Positions 18,466 through 27,551 are shown, counted from the first letter of the stretch. The stretch: 64,000 bases of DNA from Comamonas sp. 26 (GCF_002754475.1 NZ_PEFL01000001.1:124001-188000), one strand, 5' to 3'. The notes: generated by a model from the letters alone, not told the origin. A program made the numbers and translations.

Positions 18466-19713
18466 TCAAGGCCGTTTCATCTGGCATTCGGTCGGTAGAT
18501 CAAGCTGCTGGGCGGAATAGACAGCATCGGTTCTGAAGCCGTGGTTCGTACCTTCCCAGCCGGTTTTGACCAGCTTGCCATCCACTGGGGCGATGGTGTT
18601 GACGACCTGGGGCAGCAGCAGCTGATGGTCTTTGCCGCGCATCTTGACGGGGCCGAAGACGGTGTCCATCTGCATGTCTTCCATCGCCTTTGCGATTTTG
18701 ACGGGCTCGGTGGACTGGGCTTTGGCCATGGCAGCGGCCAGCATGCGGGGAACGAGGTCCATGCGCGGGGCCAGAAAGTCCTGGTTCATCTTGGCCTTGT
18801 ATTCCTTGGCTCGGGCGGCGGCCTGGGCGCGATCCGCCATGCCGGGGTGCCATTCGGCGACCCAGGTCACCTGGCCGATTTTGGCCTGAGAGATGGAGGT
18901 TACGGTGCCCGGAAAGCCACCCGCGCTATGGTTGAAATAGCGCAGGTTGTAGCCGGAGTCGCCTGCAGATTTGAGCAGCAGCGTCATGTCCTGCCCCCAG
19001 TTGCCGGTGATGACGGAGTCGGTTCCGACCTCCTTCATCTTGGCCACATAGGGCGCGAAATCCTTGATGCGGCCCATGGGGTGCAGGGTTTCGCCCACAA
19101 ACTGAATATCGGGTCTTGCCTTGCCCACCATGCTGCGGCCAAAGCTGGCCCATTGCTTGCCGTGGGCATAGTCCTGGTTGAGCAGAAAAACCTTCTTGAT
19201 TTCCGGCTGGGTCTTGATGTAGTTGGCAATCGCTTGCATGCGCATGGCCGTATTGGCGTCAAACATGAAATGCCAGAAGCTGCAGGCCTTGCCCGTCAGC
19301 TCCGGGTCAATTGATGAGTGGTTGAGGATCAGTACCTCCTTGCCCGGATTGCGCTGGTTGTAGCGCGATGCGGCCTGAACCAGTGCAGTGACTACGGACG
19401 AGCCGGAACCACCCGTCACCACCACGCGTGCGCCCTGATCAATGGCGGCTTGCAGCGCACTTTGGCTTTCCTGAGCGGAGAGCTTGCTGTCGAACTGCAG
19501 CAGCTGAAATTTAGCGCCGTTGTAGAGCCTGCCCTTGGCGTTGACATCATCCACCGCATACAGCACATGGTTGCGCATCACTTCGCCCACGTTGGCAAAC
19601 GGGCCAGAGAGCGGGTCGATAAAGGCAATTTTGAACGGCTCTGCCGTCTGGGCAGAAACGCCGCCAGCGCAAAGGCTGGCAGCCAGTGCAATGGCTGAAA
19701 AACGAACTGACAT
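18466..19713 (-). CDS. ABC transporter substrate-binding protein (branched-chain amino acid type)
   Basis: Periplasmic receptor of the LivJ/HAAT class, here probably for a carboxylate or amino-acid-like ligand. Signal peptide 1-21 (MSVRFSAIALAASLCAGGVS, cleavage after AQT-like residues), then FKIAFIDPLSGPFANVGEVM and the two-lobed receptor to residue 415. GGAG lies 9 nt before the ATG. No permease or ATPase genes are adjacent. Its partner TetR gene lies 43 nt upstream in the same direction, suggesting it belongs to the ligase/carboxylase module. Confidence 0.87.
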   Translation of the reverse strand: MSVRFSAIALAASLCAGGVSAQTAEPFKIAFIDPLSGPFANVGEVMRNHVLYAVDDVNAKGRLYNGAKFQLLQFDSKLSAQESQSALQAAIDQGARVVVTGGSGSSVVTALVQAASRYNQRNPGKEVLILNHSSIDPELTGKACSFWHFMFDANTAMRMQAIANYIKTQPEIKKVFLLNQDYAHGKQWASFGRSMVGKARPDIQFVGETLHPMGRIKDFAPYVAKMKEVGTDSVITGNWGQDMTLLLKSAGDSGYNLRYFNHSAGGFPGTVTSISQAKIGQVTWVAEWHPGMADRAQAAARAKEYKAKMNQDFLAPRMDLVPRMLAAAMAKAQSTEPVKIAKAMEDMQMDTVFGPVKMRGKDHQLLLPQVVNTIAPVDGKLVKTGWEGTNHGFRTDAVYSAQQLDLPTECQMKRP

Positions 19714-19756
19714 GGTGGTTGTCTCCAGAGGGTGGAATTACGCCGTAGCCGTTCTC

Positions 19757-20545
19757 TTATGCGGCGGTGCTGCTGGGGGATGAGGCGCTCTTGCGGCGCT
19801 TGGGCGGGGACTCTTCGGCGGCTGGCGCTGGCTTGCTTGTGCTGCGTTTACGGGAAGGGGGCGGGGCAAGTGCTGAGCTGCTGCGCAGTCCTAACACGCG
19901 CGATGCGAGATCGGTCAGTTCCACCACCATTTCGGCGGGGCCGAGTCTGCCGTTTGGCTGGTACCAGTTGTAGAGAAAGCCAGGCAGGCTGCAGGCGGCC
20001 TGCGCCGTGATGCGGGCATCGCGAAAATCAAAATTCCCGCTGGCGCGGCCTTCTTCAAGCAGGGTGCAAAACTGTTGGTAAAACTGCTGCGCCACATCGC
20101 GTGAAGCTTTGAGGTAGGCGGGGCTGAAGGCCTGTGGTTCGCGGTACGGAAAAAAGCCCGCCGGGTAATGCGCAATGGTGACCGCAATCAGGCGCTGCAG
20201 ACCATCAATCGCTTTTTCATGCGCGGGGCGCGGGTCGTCTGCCGCAAAGTCCAGCACCGTAAAACAGGCCTCAGTCGGTGCCCAGCACAGGGTCTCAAAA
20301 ATCTCCTGCTTGTTGCGAAAGTAGTAGTACACAAAAGGCTTGGTCACGCCCAGCGCCTGCACGATCTGCTCAATGGTGGTGCTGGCGTAGCCGTAGCGGT
20401 CAAACAGCGCTTCAGCGGCTTTCAGAATGCGCTCGCGCTTCTCGTCAGAACCGGCGGTTTGAAGCTTCTGGCGACCTCTCGGAGCCACAGGCGTGGCGAC
20501 AGCTGGGGCAAGCGATTTCTTTGTTTTTCTGGGGGCGGTAGCCAT
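19757..20545 (-). CDS. TetR-family transcriptional regulator
   Basis: 262 residues. The helix-turn-helix is at about residues 36-82 (RERILKAAEALFDRYGYAST then IEQIVQALGVTKPFVYYYFR), with an unusually long basic N-terminal arm (about 35 residues) and a Lys/Pro-rich low-complexity C-terminal tail (RKRSTSKPAPAAEESPPKRR). The ligand domain resembles those of regulators sensing acyl-CoA-type effectors, but this is only inferred from its divergent neighbour, an acyl-CoA ligase. Two matching operator-like sites lie in the shared 164-nt gap. Confidence 0.88.
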   Translation of the reverse strand: MATAPRKTKKSLAPAVATPVAPRGRQKLQTAGSDEKRERILKAAEALFDRYGYASTTIEQIVQALGVTKPFVYYYFRNKQEIFETLCWAPTEACFTVLDFAADDPRPAHEKAIDGLQRLIAVTIAHYPAGFFPYREPQAFSPAYLKASRDVAQQFYQQFCTLLEEGRASGNFDFRDARITAQAACSLPGFLYNWYQPNGRLGPAEMVVELTDLASRVLGLRSSSALAPPPSRKRSTSKPAPAAEESPPKRRKSASSPSSTAA

Positions 20546-20572
20546 GCGGGTTTCCGTGTGTCACGTTCGTTA

Positions 20573-20605
20573 TACCGATGGGTAGTATTGTTCTACCGGC
20601 AGGTA
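20573..20605. promoter_or_regulatory. Twin operator for the TetR regulator
   Basis: TACC-GATG-GGTA at 20573-20584 and TACC-GGCA-GGTA at 20594-20605 are two copies of the same palindromic 12-mer spaced 21 bp apart, two turns on one DNA face. They lie 28 bp before the TetR start and about 105 bp before the ligase start, suiting control of both. Confidence 0.65.
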
Positions 20606-20709
20606 TACATTGGCAAGACATCGGGGCGGGAATCGGCCTAAGGCTATCCCTGAGATGACGCAAAAAGCGCACCACGCCTCGGTTTTCACGAGACACCCAG
20701 GAGACAACC

Positions 20710-22308
20710 ATGGCTGAATCCGAGACCCTCATTCCCTTGCATGAGGCCCTGCGCCGCAATGCGCGCAAGCACCCCGAACGCGTTGCCTATATCTGGTATG
20801 GCCAGCACATCAGCTGGCGGCAAGTGGACGAGGCCAGCGATGCCGTGGCTGCGCACCTGCAGCAGCTGGGCGTGCAAAAAGGTGAGCCGGTGGCGCTGTT
20901 CATGAACAACTGCCCGCAGTACATCGTCGCGCACTACGCGGTGCAGAAAATCGGGGCCATCGTCTGCCCTTGCGGGCCGCTGAACAAAGAGCATGAGCTG
21001 GAATACCAGCTCAACGATTTGCGTGCGCGCATCATCATCGCCGCTGATGGCTTGTTGCCTGTGGTCGACAAGGTGCGCAGCACCACGGCGATTGAGCATG
21101 TGCTGGCCGTGCGTTATGGCGACTGGCTGCCTGCGCAAACCACGCTGGCCCTGCCGCCGGAGTTGCAAGTGCCAGCGCAGGAGCTGCCCGGCCATGTGGA
21201 GTCGTTCTGGGCGGTCATGCACAGCGGCGCAAAGCCCCTGCCTGTCGCCGTCAGCATGGATGACGTGGCGTTGATGACCTATACCTCGGGCACTACCGGC
21301 CTGCCCAAGGGCGCAATGCTGAGCTTTGGCGCAGCGGCGTACAAGACCGCTGGCGCATCGACGGTGACGGGTGTGAGCGATCAGGATGTGCTGCTGGCCG
21401 TGGCGCCGCTCTATCACATTGCCGGCATGTCCATGGGCGTCAACATGCCCGTGCACTCGGGTGCGCCCTGCGTGCTGCTGCACCGCTTTGATCCGCTGGC
21501 CGTGGCGCAGGCGCTTGAGCGTTACCGCGTGACCTGGTGGTACAGCATTGCACCCATGAATGTGGCGCTGATGCAGGTGCCCGGCGTTGAACAGATGGAT
21601 TTCAGTGCGCTGCGCCGCAACACCGTCACCAGCTTTGGCATTAGCTATACACAGGCGCTGGCCGAGCAATGGAAGCGCTTTACGCCCAATGCCATCTCCA
21701 GCGAAGCGGCCTACGGCCTGTCCGAAACGCACACCATGGACACCTTCATGCCCGGCGATGCCATTCGCTGGGGCACGCACGGCAAGCCTGCACCGGGCAA
21801 TGAAATTCGCGTCATCGACCCCGAAACCAGCGCGCAACTGCCACCCGGCGAGGTGGGTGAAATCATCATTCGCGGCCCGGGCAACTTCAAGGGTTACTGG
21901 AACAAGCCCGAAGCCACGGCCAAGACGCTCAAAGACGGTTGGGTCTACACCGGCGACATGGGCAAGTTTGATGAAGACGGCTACCTCACCTTCATCGGCC
22001 GCTTCAAGGAAATGATCAAGGTCTCGGGCTACAGCGTCTTCCCCGAAGAGGTTGAAACCATTTTGATCAAGCACCCCGCGATTGCGCAGGCCGCCGTACT
22101 TGGCGTGGCCGATGCGCAAAAGGGCGAAGTGGTGCGCGCCTTCATCGTGCGCAAGCCCGGTCAGAGTCTGGAAGCCGATGCGCTGCTGGCCTGGGCCAAA
22201 GAAAACATGGCGACTTACAAGGCTCCGCGTGAGGTGCGTTTTATTGAGGCGCTACCCGCCACCGGCGCGGGAAAAGTGCTGCGCCGCTTGCTGCGCGATA
22301 TTCCTTGA
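20710..22308 (+). CDS. Acyl-CoA synthetase (AMP-forming)
   Basis: Adenylate-forming enzyme joining a carboxylic acid to CoA with ATP. 532 residues. P-loop MTYTSGTTGLPKGAM at about 189-203, the YGLSETHTM motif near 338, the hinge/Asp motif GWVYTGDMGKFDEDGYLTFI near 413-432, FKEMIKVSGYSVFPEEVE, and the catalytic C-terminal lysine in TGAGKVLRRLL. The acid substrate is unknown; overall similarity is to medium/long-chain fatty-acid ligases. GGAGACAACC precedes the ATG. It forms a unit with the carboxylase 67 nt downstream. Confidence 0.9.
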   Translation: MAESETLIPLHEALRRNARKHPERVAYIWYGQHISWRQVDEASDAVAAHLQQLGVQKGEPVALFMNNCPQYIVAHYAVQKIGAIVCPCGPLNKEHELEYQLNDLRARIIIAADGLLPVVDKVRSTTAIEHVLAVRYGDWLPAQTTLALPPELQVPAQELPGHVESFWAVMHSGAKPLPVAVSMDDVALMTYTSGTTGLPKGAMLSFGAAAYKTAGASTVTGVSDQDVLLAVAPLYHIAGMSMGVNMPVHSGAPCVLLHRFDPLAVAQALERYRVTWWYSIAPMNVALMQVPGVEQMDFSALRRNTVTSFGISYTQALAEQWKRFTPNAISSEAAYGLSETHTMDTFMPGDAIRWGTHGKPAPGNEIRVIDPETSAQLPPGEVGEIIIRGPGNFKGYWNKPEATAKTLKDGWVYTGDMGKFDEDGYLTFIGRFKEMIKVSGYSVFPEEVETILIKHPAIAQAAVLGVADAQKGEVVRAFIVRKPGQSLEADALLAWAKENMATYKAPREVRFIEALPATGAGKVLRRLLRDIP

Positions 22309-22325
22309 TGTTTCGAGTGAAAAAT

Positions 22326-22369
22326 GCCTCAAGCCCTTGATGGGCGTGCGCTAAAGCTATTAAAACGAG
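22326..22369. repeat. Family-2 intergenic inverted repeat (copy 3)
   Basis: TGCCTCAAGCCCTTGATGGG then CGTGCGCTAAAGCTATTAAAA, filling the gap between the ligase and carboxylase genes. A diverged copy of the GCGCTTGAT family. Confidence 0.45.
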
Positions 22370-22375
22370 AGTTCT

Positions 22376-25300
22376 ATGTTTGAAAAAGTCCTGATCGCCA
22401 ACCGTGGCGAAATCGCCTTGCGCATCATCCGCGCCTTGCAGGAATTGGGCATTTCCAGCCTTGCGGTCTATGCGCAGGATGATGCGCAGGCTCCCCATGG
22501 GCAGGCCGCAGACGCCTCCGTCGCACTGGGCGCCAGCGGCCCATCGGCATATCTGGATGGCGCACATCTGCTGCAGATAGCGCAGGCACAGGGCTGCGAT
22601 GCGCTGCACCCCGGCTACGGTTTTTTGAGCGAAAACGCAGACTTTGCGCTGGCTTGTGCTGCAGCCGGTGTGCGCTTTATTGGCCCCACGCCAGAGCAGC
22701 TGGCACTGCTGGGCGACAAGGCCAGAGCCCGCGTGCTGGCGCAGCAATGCGGCGTGCCTTTGATGCCCGGTAGTACCGAGGCGGTGACGCTTGCACAGGC
22801 TCAGCAGTTCTTTGCCCAGCAGCAGGCCGATGGGGCCAGCGGTATCATGATCAAGGCCATTGGCGGTGGCGGCGGGCGCGGTATGCGGGCGGTGAATCGG
22901 GCCGGTGAGGTGGCCGCTGCCTATGAGCGCTGCCGCAGCGAGGCAAAAGCGGCGTTTGGTGTGGACGGCGTGTATGTAGAGCGCCTGATGACAGGCGCAC
23001 GCCATATCGAGATTCAGCTGCTGGGTGACGGCAGCGAATGGCCGATGGCACTGGGCGAGCGCGAATGCACGCTGCAGCGCCGCTTTCAAAAGCTGGTGGA
23101 GGTTGCGCCCAGCCCCAGCCTGCCGCAGCCGCTGCGCGAACGCATCACGCAAGATGCGCTGCGCATGGCAGCCCAGCTGCGCTACGAGAGTCTGGGCACC
23201 TTCGAATTTCTGGTCGATCTGCAGTCGCAGACCTTGCCTTATGTATTCATCGAGGCCAACCCGCGCCTGCAGGTGGAGCACACCATTACCGAAGAGGTCT
23301 TTGGTGTCGATCTGGTGCAGGCGCAGATTCGTATTGCCGCCGGTGATCACTTTGCGGACTTAGGCCTGAACGTGAATCAGCCACCGCAGCCACGCGGCTA
23401 TGCCATGCAGTGGCGCATCAACGCCGAAACACTGGACGCGCAAGGCAACGCCCACCCCGGCAGCGGCCGCATTGCTGAGCTGCGCTGGCCGCAAGGGCCG
23501 GGCATTCGCATCGACAGCCATGCTCAGCAGGGTGCCAGCCCATCGCCGCATTACGACACTTTGCTGGCCAAGCTCATCGTGCACAACAATGCCCCGCGCT
23601 TTGAGGATGTGCTGCGCCGCTCGCGGCGTGCTCTGGCCGAGTGCTGCATTGTCGGTTTTGACACCAATCTGCCGCTGCTGCAGGCGCTAGCCGAACGGCC
23701 AGAAATGCAAAGCCAGGCCGTGCACACGCGCTGGCTGGAAGAAGTTTTGCCGCAGCTGGTAGATGCTTCTGAAAAGATAGCTGTTAACGCCATTCTTCAA
23801 AAAAATTCAGAGAACAAACCGGCTGAAACTCAATCAAATCAAGCGCAAAAAGCTCCTGAAAATGCAGTGCTGGCACCCATGCCAGCCAGAGTCGTGCAAT
23901 GGGCTGTCGCCGCTGGTGATGTGGTGGCCAAGGGCGCAGAGCTAGGCATTCTGGAAGCCATGAAGATGCAGCATGTGCTGTTGGCACAGGCTGCGGGTGT
24001 GGTGCAGGAATTGCTGGCAGAGCCAGGCAGCTATGTGGTGCAGGGTCAGGCGTTGCTGGTGCTGGGCGATGCGCAGGGCGACGCCGCCCATTCCGAAGTG
24101 CAGCAGCAAGCGCTGGACCCTGATGACATTCGTGCCGACCTGCAGCGTGTCAAAGATCGCCATGCCTTCACGCTGGATGCCGCCCGGCCCGATGCCATGG
24201 CCAAGCGCCACGCGCAGGGCAGCCGCAGCGCCCGCGAGAATATTGCAGACCTGTGTGATGAAAGCAGTTTTATCGAATACGGCGCACTGGCCATTGCCGC
24301 GCAAACACGTCGCCGCAGCATTGACGATCTGGTCGCCAACACGCCCGCAGACGGCATGGTGACAGGCATTGGTTCCATCAATGGCCATCAGTTTGGCGAA
24401 GAAAAATCGCGAGCTGTCGTCATGTCGTATGACGCGACGGTGCTGGCCGGTACGCAGGGCGCGCGCAACCATGCCAAGACCGATCGCATGCTGGGTGTTG
24501 CCCTGCAGCAAAAATTGCCCGTGGTGCTGTTTGCCGAAGGTGGCGGTGGCCGCCCTGGCGATACCGATACGCCCGTGGTGGCGGGCCTGCATGTCCACAC
24601 GTTTGCAGCCTATGCAGCGCTCTCGGGGCAGGTGCCGGTGATTGGCATTACGCATGGCCGCTGCTTTGCGGGTAACGCGGCGCTGCTGGGCTGCAGCGAT
24701 GTGATTATTGCCACGCGTTCCAGCACCATTGGCATGGGCGGGCCAGCCATGATCGAGGGCGGTGGGCTGGGCGTTTTCAAGCCTGAAGAAGTCGGCCCCA
24801 GCAGCGTGCAGCATGCCAATGGCGTGATCGACATTCTGGTGGAAGATGAAGCGCAGGCCGTGGCCGCAGCGCGCCACTATCTGTCATTTTTTCAGGGCCG
24901 CAGCAGCGCGCAATGGTCAGCGCCTGATCAGCGCCATTTGCGCCATGTGGTGCCCGAAAATCGCTTGCGCATTTACGACACACGCGCCGCCATGGTCGGT
25001 CTGGTGGATGAGGGCAGTCTGCTCATGCTGCGCACCGGCTTTGGCCTGGGCATTCACACCGCGCTGGCGCGTATTGAAGGGCGGCCTGTGGCTTTAATGG
25101 CCAACAACCCCGGCCACTTGGGCGGCGCGATTGATGCCGATGCCGCAGACAAGGCCGCGCGCTTTATGCAACTGTGCAATGCGCATGGCCTTCCCATCAT
25201 CAGCCTGGTCGATACGCCCGGCTTCATGGTGGGGCCTGAGATTGAAAAGACGGCCCAGGTGCGCCATGTCAGCCGCTTGTTCGTCACGGCGGCCAAGCTG

Positions 25301-25675
25301 CGCGTGCCCTACTTCAGTGTGGTGCTGCGCAAGGGCTATGGGCTGGGGGCTATGGGCATGACAGCGGGCAGCTTTCACGCGCCTATCTTCAACGTGGCCT
25401 GGCCGACGGGAGAGTTTGGAGCCATGGGGCTGGAAGGCGCGGTGCGGCTGGGTTTTCGCAAGGAGCTGGAAGCCTTGCCCGAGGGGGCACAGCGCGATGC
25501 ACTGTTTCAGAAATTGCTGGCCCAGCAGTACGCACACGGCGAGGCCATGCATATGGCTGCCACGCTGGAGATTGATGCCGTCATCGACCCTGCGGACACC
25601 CGTCACTGGCTGGTGCGCGCTCTGGCCGGTGCACAGCTGCGTGAGAGCCAAGGGGCGTTTGTGGACACATGGTAA
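22376..25675 (+). CDS. Single-chain acyl-CoA carboxylase (BC-BCCP-CT fusion)
   Basis: A 1,099-residue biotin-dependent carboxylase with all activities on one chain. Biotin carboxylase (about 1-450) has the ATP-grasp glycine loop GGGGGRGMRAV near 162-172 and FIEANPRLQVEHTITEEVFG. The biotinyl domain (about 498-565) has LEAMKMQH with biotinyl lysine K530. Carboxyltransferase N and C halves span about 580-1099 (FAEGGGGRPGDTDTPVV; GYGLGAMGMTAGSF). This architecture is known for long-chain and related acyl-CoA carboxylases; the substrate here is not readable. A low-complexity linker (about 462-497) looks derived from a repeat element. It follows the acyl-CoA ligase, so ligation then carboxylation of one acid is likely. 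Confidence 0.92.
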   Translation: MFEKVLIANRGEIALRIIRALQELGISSLAVYAQDDAQAPHGQAADASVALGASGPSAYLDGAHLLQIAQAQGCDALHPGYGFLSENADFALACAAAGVRFIGPTPEQLALLGDKARARVLAQQCGVPLMPGSTEAVTLAQAQQFFAQQQADGASGIMIKAIGGGGGRGMRAVNRAGEVAAAYERCRSEAKAAFGVDGVYVERLMTGARHIEIQLLGDGSEWPMALGERECTLQRRFQKLVEVAPSPSLPQPLRERITQDALRMAAQLRYESLGTFEFLVDLQSQTLPYVFIEANPRLQVEHTITEEVFGVDLVQAQIRIAAGDHFADLGLNVNQPPQPRGYAMQWRINAETLDAQGNAHPGSGRIAELRWPQGPGIRIDSHAQQGASPSPHYDTLLAKLIVHNNAPRFEDVLRRSRRALAECCIVGFDTNLPLLQALAERPEMQSQAVHTRWLEEVLPQLVDASEKIAVNAILQKNSENKPAETQSNQAQKAPENAVLAPMPARVVQWAVAAGDVVAKGAELGILEAMKMQHVLLAQAAGVVQELLAEPGSYVVQGQALLVLGDAQGDAAHSEVQQQALDPDDIRADLQRVKDRHAFTLDAARPDAMAKRHAQGSRSARENIADLCDESSFIEYGALAIAAQTRRRSIDDLVANTPADGMVTGIGSINGHQFGEEKSRAVVMSYDATVLAGTQGARNHAKTDRMLGVALQQKLPVVLFAEGGGGRPGDTDTPVVAGLHVHTFAAYAALSGQVPVIGITHGRCFAGNAALLGCSDVIIATRSSTIGMGGPAMIEGGGLGVFKPEEVGPSSVQHANGVIDILVEDEAQAVAAARHYLSFFQGRSSAQWSAPDQRHLRHVVPENRLRIYDTRAAMVGLVDEGSLLMLRTGFGLGIHTALARIEGRPVALMANNPGHLGGAIDADAADKAARFMQLCNAHGLPIISLVDTPGFMVGPEIEKTAQVRHVSRLFVTAAKLRVPYFSVVLRKGYGLGAMGMTAGSFHAPIFNVAWPTGEFGAMGLEGAVRLGFRKELEALPEGAQRDALFQKLLAQQYAHGEAMHMAATLEIDAVIDPADTRHWLVRALAGAQLRESQGAFVDTW
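23764..23860. repeat. Family-2-like arms inside the carboxylase linker
   Basis: GATAGCTGTTAACGCCATTC on the left and CAAATCAAGCGCAAAAAGCTC on the right resemble the two arms of the intergenic family, and the stretch is much more AT-rich than the flanking gene. It encodes only the linker between biotin carboxylase and biotinyl domains. The similarity is judged by eye. Confidence 0.35.
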
Positions 25676-25721
25676 ACGCTGAGACTTTCGCTGGCTCAGT
25701 GTTTGGGATTTGGTATGAAAT

Positions 25722-25757
25722 CAGCTTCTAGTGCTTATGTATAAAGCGCCTATAGCT
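25722..25757. repeat. Family-2 intergenic inverted repeat (copy 4)
   Basis: AGCTTCTAGTGCTTATGTAT followed by AAAGCGCCTATAGCT, 47 nt after the carboxylase, followed by GTTTTTGATATTTTC. Could act as a weak terminator of the ligase-carboxylase unit. Confidence 0.55.
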
Positions 25758-25898
25758 CCTGTTTTTGATATTTTCTCTATACAGGAAACCATATTCAGCC
25801 TCATGCTAAGCTGAAAGTCTTGCCGAAATTGCCTGACCGCCAAGGTGGCTGTGACGGGCACTTTGGACTGCTACCGCTCTTGCGACTGGAGATATTTC

Positions 25899-27047
25899 AT
25901 GCCTGGACTTTTGCCCGATGTTGATCCCGATGGCCTGCTCGAATTTTCGGTGGTCTATACCGACAGAGCGCTCAACCACATGTCCAAAAAATTTGTGGGT
26001 GTGATGCAGGATGTGCTGGCCACGCTCAAAGAGGTCTATCACGCCAATACGGCCGTGCTGATCCCCGGCAGTGGCACCTTCGGCATGGAAGCCGTGGCGC
26101 GCCAGTTTGTCAACCGAGAGAAAGTGCTCATCGTGCGCAACGGCTGGTTCAGCTACCGCTGGACGCAGATTTTCGACGCCGATGCAGGCCTGGGTGGAGG
26201 CTCTATCGTCTGCAAGGCACGCAAGCAGGGCGAAGGCAGCCAGGATCCCTGGGCACCTTGCCCTGCCGCCGATGTGGCGGAAACCATTCGCGTCGAGCGC
26301 CCCAAGGTGGTGTTCGCTCCGCATGTGGAAACCGCCAGCGGCATCATGCTGCCCGATGACTATCTGCGCACCGTGGCGGATGCTGCGCACGAGGTGGGCG
26401 CGCTGTTTGTGCTGGACTGTGTGGCCTCGGGTGCCATGTGGGTGGACATGGAAAAGACCGGTGTGGACGTGCTGATCTCGGCACCGCAAAAAGGCTGGAG
26501 CAGCTCGCCCTGCTGCGCCATGGTGATGCTGTCCGTGCGTGCCCGCGAAGCGATTGAGCACACGCAAAGCTCCAGCTTCTCCTGTGATCTGAAGAAGTGG
26601 ATGCTGATTGCCGAGGGCTATGAAAAAGGCCAGCACGCCTATCACACCACCATGCCCACCGATGCCTTGCTGCGCCTGCGCGATGTGATGCTGGAGACGC
26701 GTGAATACGGCTTTGCCAAGGTGCGTGAAGAGCAAATCGAGCTGGGCCGCAAGGTGCGCGCGCTGCTGGAATCACGCGGCTTCCCCAGCGTGGCGATGGA
26801 AGGCTACAAAGCCCCCGGCGTGGTGGTCAGCTACACCACCGACCCCGAAATTCAAAGCAGCCGCGCCTTTCTGAAGGTGGGCTTGCAGACGGCTTCTGGC
26901 GTGCCGCTGCAGTGCGATGAAGGGCCAGATTTCAAGAGCTTCCGCATCGGCTTGTTCGGGCTGGAAAAGTGGCATGACCCCGATCGCACGGTGGGTCATC
27001 TCTCAAAGGCGCTCGATGATATTGGCATCCCCGCCGCTCCGAATTAA
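25899..27047 (+). CDS. Class V aminotransferase-fold PLP enzyme
   Basis: 382 residues from ATG 25899, chosen because CTGGAG sits 8 nt upstream and the in-frame extension to 25845 is not conserved-looking. Fold type I PLP enzyme related to serine-pyruvate / alanine-glyoxylate aminotransferases: PGSGTFGMEAVARQFV near 51-66, the Asp motif LFVLDCVASGAMWVDME, and PLP lysine K198 in SAPQKGWSSSP. The specific amino donor is not known. It could belong with the upstream carboxylase module or stand alone. Confidence 0.85.
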   Translation: MPGLLPDVDPDGLLEFSVVYTDRALNHMSKKFVGVMQDVLATLKEVYHANTAVLIPGSGTFGMEAVARQFVNREKVLIVRNGWFSYRWTQIFDADAGLGGGSIVCKARKQGEGSQDPWAPCPAADVAETIRVERPKVVFAPHVETASGIMLPDDYLRTVADAAHEVGALFVLDCVASGAMWVDMEKTGVDVLISAPQKGWSSSPCCAMVMLSVRAREAIEHTQSSSFSCDLKKWMLIAEGYEKGQHAYHTTMPTDALLRLRDVMLETREYGFAKVREEQIELGRKVRALLESRGFPSVAMEGYKAPGVVVSYTTDPEIQSSRAFLKVGLQTASGVPLQCDEGPDFKSFRIGLFGLEKWHDPDRTVGHLSKALDDIGIPAAPN

Positions 27048-27074
27048 GCGCCGCACTGCGGCAATGAATTCTGC

Positions 27075-27106
27075 AAAGCCCCGCTTCGTACTACAGTCGG
27101 GGCTTT
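27075..27106 (+). terminator. Terminator-like hairpin after the aminotransferase
   Basis: AAAGCCCCG (27075-27083) pairs with CGGGGCTTT (27098-27106) around a 14-nt loop, followed by GTTGTT. Moderately convincing as an intrinsic terminator. Confidence 0.65.
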
Positions 27107-27125
27107 GTTGTTACAGCCCATACCT

Positions 27126-27536
27126 ATGAAAAAAGCAGCATCCGCTCTCTGTGTCTTGTTTGCCATGGTTGCTGGCGCAGCCGCTCAGGCTACGCCGGTC
27201 ACCACCGCCAGCGGCCTGATTTATGACAGCAAGGTCGAGGGCAGCGGCCCTAGCCCCAAGGCAACGGACACCGTCAAGGTGCATTACCGTGGTTACTTTC
27301 CCGATACCGGCAAAGAGTTTGACAGCTCCTACGCGCGCCAGCAGCCGATTGAGTTTCCGCTCAGCGGCGTGATCCCCTGCTGGACGGAGGGCGTGCAGAA
27401 AATGAAGGTCGGTGGCAAGGCCAAGCTCACCTGCCCACCAGGGATTGCCTACGGTGCCCGAGGCGCAGGCCGCGCCGTGCCGCCCAATGCCACGCTGAAC
27501 TTTGATGTGGAATTGCTGGGCATTCAGGGCCGCTGA
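27126..27536 (+). CDS. Periplasmic FKBP-type peptidyl-prolyl isomerase
   Basis: 136 residues from ATG 27126: signal peptide MKKAASALCVLFAMVAGAAA, then one FKBP domain with TVKVHYRGYFPDTGKEFDSS, a PIEFPLSGVIPCWTEGVQKM core and PPGIAYGARGAGRAVPPNAT. Catalyses cis-trans proline isomerisation of exported proteins. No dimerisation domain as in FkpA or Mip, so it is a minimal FKBP. Convergent with norR, 15 nt apart. Confidence 0.9.
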   Translation: MKKAASALCVLFAMVAGAAAQATPVTTASGLIYDSKVEGSGPSPKATDTVKVHYRGYFPDTGKEFDSSYARQQPIEFPLSGVIPCWTEGVQKMKVGGKAKLTCPPGIAYGARGAGRAVPPNATLNFDVELLGIQGR

Positions 27537-27551
27537 TCTGCGGCTTTGAAT

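Noticed and set aside
20686..22119. 477-codon open frame antisense to the acyl-CoA ligase
   Set aside because: It mirrors the high-GC codon pattern of the ligase on the other strand, has no recognisable domains, and the sense gene is certain.
25803..25898. GTGACGGGCAC hairpin upstream of the aminotransferase, considered as a guanidine-II or glycine riboswitch
   Set aside because: Only one ACGG-type loop is present rather than two, and no glycine-aptamer core can be drawn.
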